Shown: positions 26,596 to 35,400 of the stretch, in pieces
Layout: each line of letters begins with the position of its first letter
Position numbering within the stretch: the first letter of the stretch is position 1
Assembly (NCBI GenBank): GCA_036822015.1
Contig: DAISIL010000022.1
Span: 1-47,334, forward strand
Origin: DAISIL01 sp036822015
GTDB lineage: Bacteria; Bacteroidota; Bacteroidia; Cytophagales; Bernardetiaceae
Direction: 5' to 3'
Length of the DNA: 47,334 bases
Notes under the pieces: model-generated
What the model was told of the DNA's origin: nothing
Seen by the model: only the letters and a program-made list of their open reading frames with translations
Databases searched by the model: none
Translations under genes and position numbers: made by a program

Positions 26596-26625
26596 CAAAT
26601 ATACCTAAGAGTCTTAGGTATTCAA
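26596..26625 (-). promoter_or_regulatory. padR promoter
   Basis: On the minus strand TTG (complement of 26623-26625), a 19-base spacer and TATATTTG (complement of 26596-26603) match the Bacteroidota consensus exactly. Only four bases separate the box from the padR ATG. Confidence 0.75.
26601..26621. promoter_or_regulatory. Candidate PadR operator, 9-3-9 palindrome
   Basis: ATACCTAAG, AGT, CTTAGGTAT is a perfect inverted repeat of nine bases per arm. It fills the spacer between the -33 and -7 boxes and overlaps three bases of the -7 box, a position that would block RNA polymerase when bound. Confidence 0.65.
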
Positions 26626-26640
26626 GCAGAACACCATGAT

Positions 26641-26871
26641 TTATTTTTCTTTAACTTTTGGAGGGACGGGATCGTGGCCATGCCCGCCCCAGGGATGACA
26701 CCGCCCGATGCGCCTCAAACCCAAGCCCAAACCCTGCCAGGGGCCATGTTCTCGGAGTGCTTCGATCATGTACGCCGAACAAGTGGGGGTATAGCGACAA
26801 CTGCGGGGCAGATAAGGCGAAATAGCCCCTTGATACAGACGCACTAAGCCAATCAGGATTGCTTGAATCAT
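26641..26871 (-). CDS. yidD: Membrane protein insertion efficiency factor YidD
   Basis: A 76-residue small protein with the full YidD signature: LVRLYQGAISPYLPRSCRYTPTCSAYMIEAL, with three conserved Cys, then GRCHPWGGHGHDPVP. YidD helps insert proteins at the inner membrane with YidC. It commonly sits between rnpA and yidC; here it is separate, upstream of padR. ATG 26871 is the family start; a longer frame adds 17 residues without similarity. Confidence 0.92.
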   Translation of the reverse strand: MIQAILIGLVRLYQGAISPYLPRSCRYTPTCSAYMIEALREHGPWQGLGLGLRRIGRCHPWGGHGHDPVPPKVKEK

Positions 26872-26981
26872 TTGGTTTAACAATTTTTTTTGAGGGAGTT
26901 GGAATAGTTCTTGACAACCCAAAACAGATGTCTTAAAGATAATCCTTTTCTCCTAAACACCACATGATCTTTTTCCCGTCC

Positions 26982-27632
26982 ATGAAACGCACCTTACGCC
27001 TGTTTTTGTTGCCTATTTTGTTGGGCTTTCTTTTTGTGGCCCAAAGCCAAGCCCAATATGATACCGGCGCAAAAAAGATACTCGATACTGCCCGAAAAAA
27101 ATACGAAGCCATGAAGGGCTTCGAGACAGACTTTACTTACGTGATGAGAAACGCCGCTGCGGGTGTCGAGGAGACCCTCAAAGGGCATATCCAGGTGATG
27201 GGTGATCTCTTTGTCTTGCAGACCAACAACCAGATCATCTACAACAACCGCGAAAAAATATGGACGTACCTAAGCGATGTACACGAGGTAACGATCACCG
27301 ACTTTGCCGAAGATAACACGGAGGTCTCGCCCAGTAGCCTGCTGCGCAAATACGAAAAAGGCTTCAAGTACCTGCTCTCCGATCCCATCAATGGGGCCCA
27401 GGTCGTCGATTTGACCCCAGAGGACAAAAACGAAACCTACTTTCGGATCCGGATTTTCTTTGATCCCCAAACGCACTTGATCCAAAAATGGATCATGTCC
27501 GAAAAAGATGGCACGCAGCACACTTACGAACTCCAGCAGTTTGCCGAACGCAAAGATTTCCAAAAAAAGATGTTTATCTTTCCGATGGAAAAATACCCTA
27601 AGGTAGAAGTCATCGACCTGACGGAAGGCTAA
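26982..27632 (+). CDS. LolA-like outer-membrane lipoprotein carrier
   Basis: A 216-residue periplasmic protein. The signal peptide MKRTLRLFLLPILLGFLFV ends near SQAQ. The mature part follows LolA: a first helix with AKKILDTARKKYEAMKGFET, strands such as GHIQVMGDLFVLQTNNQIIY and NREKIWTYLSDVHEVTI, and a later RIRIFFDPQTHLIQKWIMSE strand pair. LolA carries lipoproteins across the periplasm. An in-frame ATG at 26964 would add six residues; I prefer 26982 because the basic n-region follows it directly. No lolB or ftsK-lolA pairing is seen here. Confidence 0.82.
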   Translation: MKRTLRLFLLPILLGFLFVAQSQAQYDTGAKKILDTARKKYEAMKGFETDFTYVMRNAAAGVEETLKGHIQVMGDLFVLQTNNQIIYNNREKIWTYLSDVHEVTITDFAEDNTEVSPSSLLRKYEKGFKYLLSDPINGAQVVDLTPEDKNETYFRIRIFFDPQTHLIQKWIMSEKDGTQHTYELQQFAERKDFQKKMFIFPMEKYPKVEVIDLTEG

Positions 27633-27687
27633 TCCACCAAACACAAATACAAACAATACTCCTTTCATCTTCTTTAATCCCACTGCC

Positions 27688-28497
27688 ATGAAACGTTTTT
27701 TGCTTCTTATTGCCGCTTTGTTGTTCAGTACAAGCCTTTGGGCCCAAAACACCCTTGAAGTTGCGGGAAGTACTACCCTCTTTCCGCTCATCAAAGAGCT
27801 GTCTAGTTTGTACATGGATGATAACAAGGGCGTTACCGTGAACGTTCGCCCGGGAGGCAGCGGTACGGGTATCAAATCCTTGAACAAAAACAAAGCAGAT
27901 ATTGCCATGGCTTCCCGCCTCCTGACGACCCAGGAGGAGCAGGAAATGCCCACCATCCGCAGGCAAGTCATCGCTTACGATGCGCTTTCGGTCATTGTAC
28001 ACCCCAGCAATCCCGTCGATCAACTCACGATGGAGCAGATCCGAGATATTTTTTCAGGAAAAATCAAAAACTGGAAAGAAGTCGGGGGGCGCAACGAAAC
28101 CATCCAACTCTTCAACCGCGACAAAAGCTCGGGTACGTATGGCTTCATGCTCGAGCAGGTGCTAGAGGGGCAGGCTTTCTCTCCTGATGCCCTCGAACTC
28201 GAATCCAACTCCGGTATCGTGCAGCAGGTCAGCAAAAACCGAGCAGGAATTGGTTATATCGGTTTGGCTTACGCCGAGGACATCGTCAGGACGGTTGCCG
28301 TCAAGAAAGGGGCAGGGGCATACGTCAAGCCGACTTTCAAAAATGCCATGGAAAAAAAATACCCCATCATTCGTCCCCTGAGCCTGTTTTATTTGCCCAG
28401 CAAAGAAGATAAAGTCAAAAAATTTATTGATTTTGCCATGTCTTCGATCGGACAAAAGCTAGCTGCCTACGAAGGGTACATTCCGGCCAGTTTCTAA
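27688..28497 (+). CDS. PstS-like phosphate-binding protein
   Basis: A 269-residue periplasmic binding protein with a signal peptide (about 1-19, ending LWAQ). Oxyanion-binding loops typical of PstS are visible: AGSTTLFPL, GGSGTGIKSL, DIAMASRLL, and NRDKSSGTYGF. It would capture phosphate (or a similar oxyanion). The partner genes pstC, pstA and pstB are not adjacent, so it is either a stand-alone sensor-type protein or part of a dispersed Pst system. It is 55 bases after the lolA-like gene and 115 bases before pckA. Confidence 0.85.
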   Translation: MKRFLLLIAALLFSTSLWAQNTLEVAGSTTLFPLIKELSSLYMDDNKGVTVNVRPGGSGTGIKSLNKNKADIAMASRLLTTQEEQEMPTIRRQVIAYDALSVIVHPSNPVDQLTMEQIRDIFSGKIKNWKEVGGRNETIQLFNRDKSSGTYGFMLEQVLEGQAFSPDALELESNSGIVQQVSKNRAGIGYIGLAYAEDIVRTVAVKKGAGAYVKPTFKNAMEKKYPIIRPLSLFYLPSKEDKVKKFIDFAMSSIGQKLAAYEGYIPASF

Positions 28498-28528
28498 TTG
28501 TTTGGTACAAAGGGCTATTTTTTGCGGA

Positions 28529-28536
28529 TATTTTTG
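28529..28536 (+). promoter_or_regulatory. Candidate -7 box upstream of pckA
   Basis: TATTTTTG is a perfect TAnnTTTG. The nearest upstream TTG (28502-28504) is 24 bases away, longer than usual. A second possible pair is TTG at 28540-28542 with TACTTTTA at 28565-28572 (22-base spacer, last base off). Confidence 0.4.
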
Positions 28537-28612
28537 GTATTGTTCCCAAAGGACGGTTTATTTGTACTTTTATTCTGTTCCCCAGGATCATACACATCAA
28601 TCTACATATCTC

Positions 28613-30223
28613 ATGCAAGAGTTTGGAATAAAATCTAGCACACACGGCTTAGACAAACTGGGTATTCAGGCCAAAGAAGCCTACTGGAACTTGACCCCCG
28701 CCGAACTGGTCGAACATACCATCGGACGAAACGAGGGAACGCTGGCCGACAACGGGGCCCTGGTCTGCCAAACCGGAAAGTTTACCGGACGATCCCCCAA
28801 AGATCGTTTTATCGTAAAAGACGAAAAAACAGCCGATACGATATGGTGGGGTGAGATCAACATCCCCATACAGGCAGATAAATTTGACCAACTACAAGCC
28901 AAGCTCATCGAGAGCCTAACCGACAAAACACTCTACGTCCGTGATGCCTACGTGTGTGCTGATCCCAAATACCGGCTCAATCTCCGTGTCATCAACGTCA
29001 ATCCGTGGCAAAACCTCTTTTGCTACAATATGTTTTTGCGGCCGGAAGCCTACCAGCTCAGCAAACACATCCCCGAGTTTACGATCATCCAAAACCCGTA
29101 CTTCTTTGCTGATCCCAAAATTGACGGTACGCGACAGGGTAACTTTGTCGCCGTTAGTTTTACCAAAAAACTCATCCTGATTGGTGGGACGGGATATACT
29201 GGTGAGATGAAAAAGAGCATCTTCTCGATTCTCAACTTCCTCCTCCCCCACGAACACAACGTCCTCTCCATGCACTGTAGCGCAAACATCGGCAAGGAGA
29301 AAAAAGATACCGCTATCTTCTTTGGGCTTTCAGGAACAGGCAAAACCACCCTTTCGGCAGACCCAGATCGACCCCTGATCGGCGACGACGAACACGGCTG
29401 GGCAAGCGATAGCGTCTTCAACTTCGAGGGTGGGTGCTATGCCAAAGCCATTGATCTCTCCCAGGAAAAAGAACCCCAAATCTGGGATGCCATCAAGTTT
29501 GGCTCCCTCGTAGAAAACACCGTTTATACGTCCGGGACCCGTACCATCGACTTCACCAAAGACGATATTACCGAAAACACCCGCGTTTCTTATCCCCTGC
29601 ATTACATCGACAACGCCATTGCGCCTGCTGTAGGGGATGTTCCTCAAAATATCTTTTTCTTGACCTGTGATGCCTACGGTGTATTGCCGCCCATCTCGCG
29701 TCTCAACGAAGGGCAGGCCATGTATCACTTCATTTCGGGCTATACCGCAAAGGTCGCTGGCACAGAGGAGGGCATCACCGAACCCCAAACGGCTTTCTCG
29801 GCTTGCTTTGGTTCGCCCTTTTTGCCGCTGCACCCCACGCAATATGCCCAGATGTTGGGGCAAAAAATGAAAGAAAGCAAGGTCAAGATTTGGCTCGTCA
29901 ATACGGGCTGGTCAGGGGGAGCCTACGGGCAAGGCAACCGCATTAAGTTGCGCTATACCCGAGCCATGATTACGGCCGCCCTCAACGGCGATCTCGATCA
30001 GGTGTCCTACCAAAACCATCCGGTCTTTGGGGTGTCCGTCCCGCAAGCCTGCCCGGGCGTTCCTTCGGAGGTACTCAACCCGCGCCAAACCTGGGAGGAC
30101 AAATCAGCTTACGACGAAAGTGCCAACCGCCTGGCGGAAGCCTTCATCAAAAACTTTACGAAGTTTGCCGATTTTGCCGATGAAAGCATCTTAGCTGGCG
30201 CACCAAAAGTACTGGCACACTAG
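28613..30223 (+). CDS. pckA: Phosphoenolpyruvate carboxykinase (ATP)
   Basis: A 536-residue cytoplasmic enzyme that converts oxaloacetate and ATP to phosphoenolpyruvate, the entry step of gluconeogenesis. Diagnostic sites are TGRSPKDRF near the start, MHCSAN with the metal-binding region, the kinase P-loop GLSGTGKTT at about 238-246, and DDEHGW about 20 residues later. GYTAKVAGTE and the WSGGAYGQGNR segment complete the ATP-type enzyme. The start at ATG 28613 fits the family length and lies after the candidate promoters. A strong terminator 28 bases downstream makes it a single-gene transcript. Confidence 0.97.
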   Translation: MQEFGIKSSTHGLDKLGIQAKEAYWNLTPAELVEHTIGRNEGTLADNGALVCQTGKFTGRSPKDRFIVKDEKTADTIWWGEINIPIQADKFDQLQAKLIESLTDKTLYVRDAYVCADPKYRLNLRVINVNPWQNLFCYNMFLRPEAYQLSKHIPEFTIIQNPYFFADPKIDGTRQGNFVAVSFTKKLILIGGTGYTGEMKKSIFSILNFLLPHEHNVLSMHCSANIGKEKKDTAIFFGLSGTGKTTLSADPDRPLIGDDEHGWASDSVFNFEGGCYAKAIDLSQEKEPQIWDAIKFGSLVENTVYTSGTRTIDFTKDDITENTRVSYPLHYIDNAIAPAVGDVPQNIFFLTCDAYGVLPPISRLNEGQAMYHFISGYTAKVAGTEEGITEPQTAFSACFGSPFLPLHPTQYAQMLGQKMKESKVKIWLVNTGWSGGAYGQGNRIKLRYTRAMITAALNGDLDQVSYQNHPVFGVSVPQACPGVPSEVLNPRQTWEDKSAYDESANRLAEAFIKNFTKFADFADESILAGAPKVLAH

Positions 30224-30251
30224 ACCGCTTGCTTTGTTTTGTGTTGGAAGG

Positions 30252-30297
30252 AAGATTGCACAAAAAGCTATTTTTTTGTGCAATCTTTCGTTTTTTT
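30252..30297 (+). terminator. Rho-independent terminator after pckA
   Basis: AAGATTGCACAAAAA (30252-30266) and TTTTTGTGCAATCTT (30273-30287) form a perfect 15-base stem with a six-base loop. A T-run follows at 30291-30297. It ends just before the next start at 30309. Confidence 0.92.
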
Positions 30298-30308
30298 ATG
30301 CTCGTTCT

Positions 30309-31013
30309 ATGATTCAAGCCCACCAAGTGGCTGTTGTCGTGCCGATTTACAAGCAGCAGCCCTCCGAAAACGACCTTATTTCGCTGCGCCAAAACACAGA
30401 CATCCTTTCGGGCTATGATCTGGTCATTGTTGCCCCCGAAGGATTGGATTTGTCGGCTTATCTTGACCTTTACCCCAACTTTAAAGTACATCGCTTTGCC
30501 CCGCAATTCTTCGATGGCATTCCGGGCTACAATCGTCTGATGCTTTCGGCAGGTTTTTACGCGGCTTTCTCGGCGTATGCCTACATATTGATCTGCCAAA
30601 CAGATGCTTATGTGTTTCGGGATGAACTCCTGGACTGGTGCAACAAAGGCTATGATTACATTGGTGCGCCTTTCCTTGTCCCGATGCCCATCACCACCAA
30701 CCGCCCCCTGATCGTGAATATTTCCCGATGGCTCGTCGATAGGGTAGGCAACGGTGGCTTATCGCTCCGACGGGTGCGAACGCATCTGTGGGCAACCCGT
30801 TATCTGGGTTGGCTGACGAGGCGTTTCCCCAAAAACGAAGACATCTTCTGGTGCTACTACCCATACCGCCGCCCCAGCTGCTCGGAGGCCTTACATTTTG
30901 CCTTCGATCTGGCTCCCCGAAAGGCTTTTGCCCTCACCCAGGGTAAGCTCCCCTTTGGCTGCCATGCCTGGCAACGCCATGACCCCGAATTTTGGGCGCA
31001 ATACATCCCATGA
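30309..31013 (+). CDS. DUF5672 family protein, GT-A-like glycosyltransferase candidate
   Basis: A 234-residue protein without signal peptide or membrane helix. The pattern VVVPIYKQQP at 9-18, ILICQTDAYVF at 93-103 (Asp99 in a DxD-like place), YDYIGAPF at 116-122 and VGNGGLSLRR at 146-155 matches the DUF5672 family. That family is found in surface-glycan loci and looks like a glycosyltransferase A fold. The nucleotide-sugar donor is unknown. It is coupled to the next gene by an ATGA overlap. ATG 30309 lies after the pckA terminator; longer frames would start inside that hairpin. Confidence 0.8.
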   Translation: MIQAHQVAVVVPIYKQQPSENDLISLRQNTDILSGYDLVIVAPEGLDLSAYLDLYPNFKVHRFAPQFFDGIPGYNRLMLSAGFYAAFSAYAYILICQTDAYVFRDELLDWCNKGYDYIGAPFLVPMPITTNRPLIVNISRWLVDRVGNGGLSLRRVRTHLWATRYLGWLTRRFPKNEDIFWCYYPYRRPSCSEALHFAFDLAPRKAFALTQGKLPFGCHAWQRHDPEFWAQYIP

Positions 31014-32413
31014 AAACGACGATAGAACAACGCACGGAGGCTTTCCTGAAAGCCGAGCGTGAGGCCGGTGCCTTTGCCTGGACAACAGCAACGGGACAGC
31101 CCTATTGGAGTTGGCTGCGCAATGACCTCATCCATTTGCTGTTGCGGGGTGGGCAAGCAGCACCCAAGACCTTCAAAAAAGATCGCCCCCTCCAAAAAGC
31201 ACTGCGCCTGATCCGTATCCTGACGCGCTGGCTGTCCGTTCTGGTAACCGGGCCAACCGAGCGGTATCGCTACCTTGTCGTCGCCAACTCGAGGATGCAA
31301 AACGATCAGGGAGTGCAGTACGATGTATTCCTGGATGATACCCTTCAAAAAATTGCTCACCAAAGTTTGATTATCGAAAACTACGATAACAAAGGTGCTT
31401 TGCCCTATCTGTACCCCGATCATCTCCTCTATCTGCCCCTGGTGCTGCGGCCCTTATTTCGGGATGCCTGGATCAATCGCTGGATCAAAGAAGACTTTGC
31501 CGAGCTACAAGACTGGCTTCGTGCTTATTATCCCGAGCAGTCCATCGACTTGCTGTACTTGAAGCGGATTTATTTTTGGAATTACCTGGACTACTATACG
31601 TATCGCTTGTTGGTCAGGCGATTGAAGAGCAAAGCCATTTTTTTTATCAAGGTAGGTTTGCCCCACGGACTCCTCCGAGCTGCCCGTGAGCAAAGTATCC
31701 CTACCCTTGAGGTGCAGCACGGGATGCCTTATCGTTACGCAGACCCCTCGGCACATTGGCCCCAAAAACTACCCGAGGAACAACTCCCGCCCATCGACTA
31801 CATGCTGGCCTTTCATCGCTACCTCGAAAAGGTAAACGAATATCCCCACCGAAAAATCGTCGTAATCGGGAATCGCATCTTAGCAAAAAAGAAAAACATT
31901 TCGCCACAACTGCGCGATCAGTGGCAGACGCTCCTGGTGGTGCATCAAGTCCAGACCGAGACCTCCATGGAAGAGCTCGTCGCCCGCTTTTTGGTGGCCC
32001 ATACCGGCTGGCAAGTCATCTTCAAGGTAAAGCCCGATGCTTTCGATGACCTCGAACGCCTCCGCCAGCACTTCAAGGGAGAAAGCCGCATCCAGCTCAT
32101 CGCAGGGGAGCGTTCCATGACGGATATTTTGGATGAAGTTCATGCTGTCCTCCTGACCCAATCAACGGCTTTTTATGAGGCCCTGTATCGGCAAGTCAAA
32201 TGTTTGGTATATCGGCGGAGCCAATACACCATGTTTCGGGATCACTTTGATTTCCCGAATGTTTATCTGATCGACGACATCCCCGACCTGACCCACGCCC
32301 TCAGGCAGCCTACCCTAGCCCTGGACGAGGCACAACTTGCCGAGTTTTATCAAGATTTTGACGCGGCTGCCCTAGATCAAGTGCTTACCGAAATCAACAG
32401 TAATACCCACTAG
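31010..32413 (+). CDS. GT-B-like protein, probable surface-glycan synthesis
   Basis: A 467-residue soluble protein. The central TLEVQHGMPYRYADPSAHWP and the C-terminal LLTQSTAFYEALYRQVKCLVYR (the latter at the position of the donor-binding motif of GT-B enzymes) resemble capsule-type glycosyltransferases. VIFKVKP before the second domain fits the same fold. I cannot name the sugar or the product. It is translated together with the DUF5672 gene (ATGA overlap at 31010-31013), so the two probably modify one glycan. It converges on the STAND ATPase gene with six bases between stops. A six-residue longer start exists at 30992 but lies in the upstream gene. Confidence 0.6.
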   Translation: MKTTIEQRTEAFLKAEREAGAFAWTTATGQPYWSWLRNDLIHLLLRGGQAAPKTFKKDRPLQKALRLIRILTRWLSVLVTGPTERYRYLVVANSRMQNDQGVQYDVFLDDTLQKIAHQSLIIENYDNKGALPYLYPDHLLYLPLVLRPLFRDAWINRWIKEDFAELQDWLRAYYPEQSIDLLYLKRIYFWNYLDYYTYRLLVRRLKSKAIFFIKVGLPHGLLRAAREQSIPTLEVQHGMPYRYADPSAHWPQKLPEEQLPPIDYMLAFHRYLEKVNEYPHRKIVVIGNRILAKKKNISPQLRDQWQTLLVVHQVQTETSMEELVARFLVAHTGWQVIFKVKPDAFDDLERLRQHFKGESRIQLIAGERSMTDILDEVHAVLLTQSTAFYEALYRQVKCLVYRRSQYTMFRDHFDFPNVYLIDDIPDLTHALRQPTLALDEAQLAEFYQDFDAAALDQVLTEINSNTH

Positions 32414-32419
32414 GTAGCC

Positions 32420-35400
32420 TCACTCCGCAAAGAAATCCTTGACCTCCGGATAAGCCGACAAAGGCAGTATTTGCGCCCGTTCCAGAAACGCCTGGATCGT
32501 CTCGGGGGAGGCAGGTAGGATGGAGAGGCGTTCGTTTTCATTCCAGGCTATCCATTGCAGATCAGGAGCAAAGGCGACTTGCTGTAAGCCAATGACGGAG
32601 CGACTAAAAAACGTCCCGGGGCGGTAGGCATCCCCGAGCAAAAACTGATTGGGGAGCATGGTCAGGATCAGTCCTTGATCGGGGTAGTAACCCAAAAAAC
32701 GCCCGGCCGTAGAGCCGCGTCGCTCGCCCTTCCAGTCAAAAAAATCGCAGTGCTTTTCGTTGGCCGCGATGATGTATTTGCCGTCGGGTGTGGGCATCAA
32801 GTCGCGTAAGTTTCCGCGTAGGTAGCTTTCGGGTGGGCGCACGGGCGTATCGCCTACGTAGGCTTGAAGTAACTGTTGGGGCTGTTTGGGGTCAGGGTGG
32901 TAAGCGACAAAAAGCACCTGATCCTTGGGGGCCAGGTGAGCTACGGCCGGACGCAGGAGGGCATAGGTACGATGGGCTTTCATGCCCGTTTCGTGGTGCC
33001 GAAAAGCGGTAAAGTTTTGTCGGTCTTCGGTCAGGATCAAAGACTGCCCGTCGTGGGAGATATTGATACTTAGCCACTTACCCGGGATCTGCAAGACCGT
33101 ATCGCCATCGCTGTTCCAGAGGGTCAGTCCGTCGGCATTGCGTACCCATACGCTATCGCGGTTTGGGTGCCAACGCGCCTGCTCGCCCTTGAGGACGGCC
33201 CTGGGGATTCCGTTGCGGTCGTTGAGGAAAAACCTTCCGTCGGTTTGCTCCTGGAGTTGCATCCCGTTGTGGCTGATTTGCATGGGTGTCGGGCTGCTGA
33301 GGAGTTCTCCCGTGTGGGTATCCCAGTAGCGATTGGTGGAAAGCATGAGGTATCGCCCGCTGGGCAAGAACTGGGCGCGGTATTCTTCGCCGGCCTGCCA
33401 GGGAGTTTGGTGGGCCGGTTCGTGATCGGGGAGGGTGTAGGCGATCCACTGTTGGGCTTCGGGATGAGCCAGGACATAACCTTTACCTGCCGGATCGAAG
33501 AGGAGCCTACAGGTGGCGGGCCAGGAGCGGGCGGCTTTGTCGGCTAGTCGCCAGACCGCCCAGTCTTTTTCGTTTACGACCAGGAGTAGCTCACCATCCA
33601 GGTACAAGTCCTGGTGCCTTGTCTCCATCTCTCCGATCAGATGAAGCGATGCACGATCGAAGATCAGCACACGATGGTCGCGGGATCGTAAGACGATGCG
33701 CTGCTCGGAGAGGTGTGCCTCCACAACGGTCAGTCCTGCCGTGGCCAGCACCCGTGCCGTATCGCCCTCCATTAGGCGTACCAGGGCGTTGTCCGTGATC
33801 TCAACTCGGGCTTCTGGGGGCGGAGCTATGGCGGGCTGGGCTTTCCAGTCGAGTTGGGTGCTGTCGTTGGTGTCCCAGTATTGGGTGAGGCTATCGGCAG
33901 TCGCCCAGATTTGATTGCCTTGCCAGTACAGCCGGTAGCGATGGGCTTGGGGGAGGTCTTCGGATAGTTGCTGGCGTTGTTGTCCGGTTTGGGTATCCCA
34001 GATGGAGACTTCGCCGTTTTGGGTGAAGGTAAAAAAGCGCGTTTCGTCGGGGCTTGCCTCTATCTGCGTGATGCTCTGCGGGTGTGCCTCAATGCGCAAA
34101 ATATCAGCAGTATCTTTTTGGAGGTCAAAGACTTGTACTTTTCCGGATTTGGTGCCGATCCACCAATAGCGCGTGCCGAGATGGCTTGCCGTGGCATCGC
34201 CTGAGGTGTAGTGTTGAAGCACCTGCCCCCCCGTAGCTTGTCGGCGTTGGGCTTGTCCGTCGGCGGTGAGGTAGGTGATTTGTCCGTTTCGGAAATTGAC
34301 TTGTCGCCACTGGTCGGTTGTGCCTTGAGCTACCTGATAAGGTGTAGGATCAAAAAACGTTCGGTACAAAGCCCGTCGGGCTGCCGGAGGCAGGGGCTGT
34401 ATGCCGGTGTTTTGGGCGGCTACTCGGACGGCGGCCGTGGGTTGCTCCCCAAGGAGACGTTCGGCGATGAAGGCCAAAAAATCGCTGCGCATAGACTGGT
34501 TGCGTAGCAAGATGTTTTCTTTCTCTGTCGTGAGTTCGAGGTACTGCCAGTAGCCACCCACGCCGAGCAGCAGGAGCAAGCAAAGGCTCATCAAGGCCAG
34601 CAGCCGCCAGCGGCGTTTTCCGCGCTGGTTGCGCTTGAGCTCTCGGTGGCTTTGGCGCAGGTGTAGGGTAGTATCGGCATCGTTGGGGAGGTATTCCTGG
34701 TGGGCTTGCCAGAGCTTGATCTCCTCAGCGGTGAGGGCAAGGGATGGCTTGGCGGCGCGTTTGGCTGCCGCGATGCGCTGGATGACTTGCAGGGGTCTTC
34801 CCGATCGGGCGTGGCGTTCCTGGATTGCCTGGGCAAAGTACGGATGTCGCCATTGGTTGTCTTCCTGGAGGAGGAGCAGGTCTATGGCCGCCGCTCGAAG
34901 TGGCTCGGGGAGGGCTTCGGAGGAGAGTAGATGCAGGAGCGCACCTGATTGGGCTAGGTCAGGGAACTGCTCGGCTAGTTTTTCGGTCTGTTGGTGCGCA
35001 AAAGAAACAGGGTCAATGCCTTCGGCGATGATTTTTTTGTACATCGAAATACTCCACACCGGACGCGGCACGCCCTTGCCGAGGCTTTGTTCCCAGAAGC
35101 GATACAGAAGCGTTTGCCAGCTAAACAGCGGCTCGGGATGCTCGGCGGCGATAAACTCCTTAACCATGCGGTCAGCCAGGCCAACCTCAAAGCTAACGCC
35201 GTGTTCGTCTGTCCAGTAGGTAAGGGCTGCCGTGAGTTCGTCCGCCGTAGGTGGAAAAAAAAACACCCGCTCGTGGGGCAATCCCTCGAGTTGCGCTTCA
35301 AGGTAGCCAATCTGCTTTGTATCCGCGAGGAGCAAAATCCCCCCTCGGGGAGCAAAAGAGGCATCCCGAACTAGCCCTGTGAGTTCGTCCCAAAAACCAG

